Shown here: piece by piece, positions 8,601 to 8,999 of the stretch
How positions within the stretch are numbered: the stretch's first letter is position 1
Layout: every line of letters starts with the position of its first letter
From: an uncultured Bacteroides sp.
GTDB lineage: Bacteria > Bacteroidota > Bacteroidia > Bacteroidales > Bacteroidaceae
Length of the DNA stretch: 8,999 bases
Direction of reading: 5' to 3'
Assembly (NCBI GenBank): GCA_900557355.1
Contig: USSR01000246.1
Coordinates: 1 to 8,999 of the forward strand
Notes under the pieces: generated by a model
Database searches by the model: none
The model's input: only the letters and a program-made list of their open reading frames with translations
What the model was told of the DNA's origin: nothing
Translations under genes and position numbers: made by a program

Positions 8601-8996
8601 TTTGTTTTCCGTCTGCTGTACAGAACTATTTTCTTTTGCTTTGCTCATTAACATAATATTCTTGCCTTCCATGGCATAATAAATATCAGTTCCCTCGAAT
8701 ACCTTGTTCAGAACTTCAGCTACGGACTTGTTCTCTGCATTCACTTGTACAGTGCGTTTCAGATTAACTTCGTTCACATTATATACGAACAAATAATCGG
8801 TTTGCTTTTCTATTTCATTGATAACTTTACCTGTCGATATTTTATCTGCCATGACAGTCACTTTCATCACTTGGGAATAAGTTTCCGTGGCAAAAGCTGT
8901 TCCTGCAAATATGAACAGGATTAAGGTTGTGATTTTCATAATATGGAATAAATGTTTAATTTCTACAATAGATTCCTGATACAAAATATTTTTCAT
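5640..8996 (-). CDS. SusC/RagA-family TonB-dependent outer-membrane transporter with N-terminal STN domain
   Basis: This 1118-residue protein is the TonB-powered channel that imports oligosaccharides captured with SusD. Domains in order: signal peptide (hydrophobic MKITTLILFIFAGTAFA from residue 20, cleavage near ETYSQ); STN domain at about 45-120; carboxypeptidase-regulatory-like domain at about 133-203 (GVVKDTNGEPIIGANITVKG); TonB-box-like region EEVVVIGYGT at 209-218; plug domain at about 220-335 with SIRVRGSGSITASNEPLYVV and LKDASSTAIYGSRGANGVVM; then the 22-strand barrel. A DxNxDGxIxxDD calcium-loop-like motif lies at about 927-938. The C-terminus ILGINAKF ends in phenylalanine, a usual barrel-assembly signal. 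The ATG at 8996 is the first in the window, but the frame is open to the edge; M20 at 8939 is the alternative start, directly at the signal peptide. The STN domain is typical of transporters that signal through a FecR-like anti-sigma factor and ECF sigma factor, so such regulators may lie beyond the right edge. Confidence 0.96.
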   Translation of the reverse strand: MKNILYQESIVEIKHLFHIMKITTLILFIFAGTAFATETYSQVMKVTVMADKISTGKVINEIEKQTDYLFVYNVNEVNLKRTVQVNAENKSVAEVLNKVFEGTDIYYAMEGKNIMLMSKAKENSSVQQTENKIKGVVKDTNGEPIIGANITVKGQSIGTITDIDGRFILEASTNALLQVTYIGYVSQELQVNNRKEITIILQEDAKALEEVVVIGYGTAKKSDLTGSTAQIKPEALTASVVGNALESLQGKAAGVAVFNDNKPGASPSIRVRGSGSITASNEPLYVVDGFPLMDGNISDLNPSDIESMEILKDASSTAIYGSRGANGVVMITTKKGKSGTKNLSVNTSVGVQIPGRLANLISGEDFINFMNAGYKNQGSNVPFPNNPSTYATDTNWEKEILENSSLLQDYSITFDGSSNKTNYMLSTGFYNQEGLLKAQNYQKYTFHGNLQHSFNKWLTIGANTQFTYSIQDVFDSALIDIYRYGWPTEKIKDEDGAYNIASMHNTYMLYPWNPVLDMNETTTRFTTNRFLGSLFAEMQLTKDLKYRLSLGIDLKNTRKYNYVSSESAINKASGLKGNGYNNWDKRFSKVMENILTYNHTWNKHRLTATAVYSWQDFTYEDINLSGSGFENDQTGAWSMGLADKSSVSWATNKYSNKLISFTGRVSYVYDDKYLLTATSRWDGSSRFGANSKWGYFPSVGLGWRLSQESFLKSNKVITNLKIRSSFGITGNQEIGNYKSLAQLIGSNYTDGSSVIYGFKESIGNGDLKWERTTQLDLGFDLGLWNRMDIAFDYYIRNTNDLLYDVPIPSTSGYSRILSNIGKVTNKGWELSVGGTIIQNKDFNLYASANITYNQNKIKELYGGVDEVSVRYEAGGLARILKVGESVDAVYARHSLGIIKTQEQLEEYKKKVPNTAANAQLGDEMYEDINKDGSISSDDYICLGSVQPKYFYGLNIGMEYKGFGISIYGQGGHKYASITGAEDYYTNNSAWAMSYANLTSYLLYGENQISNNVHIPTQYAYKHMWSPENPDGDYPTAGAHDVYLSDRTNSNWKYFILKNIQVNYDLAPLLKIKSVKSLKVNLNFQNFVTFANHRGYNPINGDTSNPWAKSIILGINAKF

Positions 8997-8999
8997 ATA

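Overview
The window looks like chromosomal DNA of a gut-type Bacteroidales bacterium (Bacteroides, Phocaeicola or a close relative). The basis is a SusC/SusD pair, AT-rich sequence, a Bacteroidota-style lipoprotein signal, and the absence of strong Shine-Dalgarno sequences ahead of the genes. All five genes lie on the minus strand, tightly spaced, so they are best read from right to left as one operon-like polysaccharide utilization locus (PUL).

Order of transcription: a SusC-type TonB-dependent transporter with an N-terminal STN signalling domain (8996 to 5640); an 18-nt gap; a SusD-type surface glycan-binding lipoprotein (5621 to 4059); a 58-nt gap with a perfect 14-bp hairpin; a GH28 pectin-type glycosidase (4000 to 2408); a 19-nt gap; a GH2 glycosidase of beta-galactosidase type (2388 to 412); and the first 94 codons of a sialate-O-acetylesterase-like carbohydrate esterase (282 to the left edge and beyond). 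Only the right-hand start is uncertain, because the SusC frame is still open at the window edge. No gap between genes exceeds 300 bases. I saw no RNA genes, insertion sequences, CRISPR arrays or phage genes.

How the genes fit together (inference): SusCD binds an oligosaccharide at the cell surface and imports it into the periplasm. There the esterase would remove acetyl groups, GH2 would trim beta-linked sugars such as galactose, and GH28 would cut galacturonic-acid linkages. This combination suggests an acetylated, side-chain-bearing pectin such as rhamnogalacturonan. The STN domain suggests control by an ECF sigma / FecR-type anti-sigma pair just off the right edge.

No wholly new system is visible; this is a recognisable PUL. 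Two features deserve attention. The GH2 gene appears to carry a one-base frameshift near its 3' end: a 28-codon stretch in another frame reads as the missing C-terminus. The strong hairpin sits six bases ahead of the first possible GH28 start codon, where it could act on differential expression within the operon.
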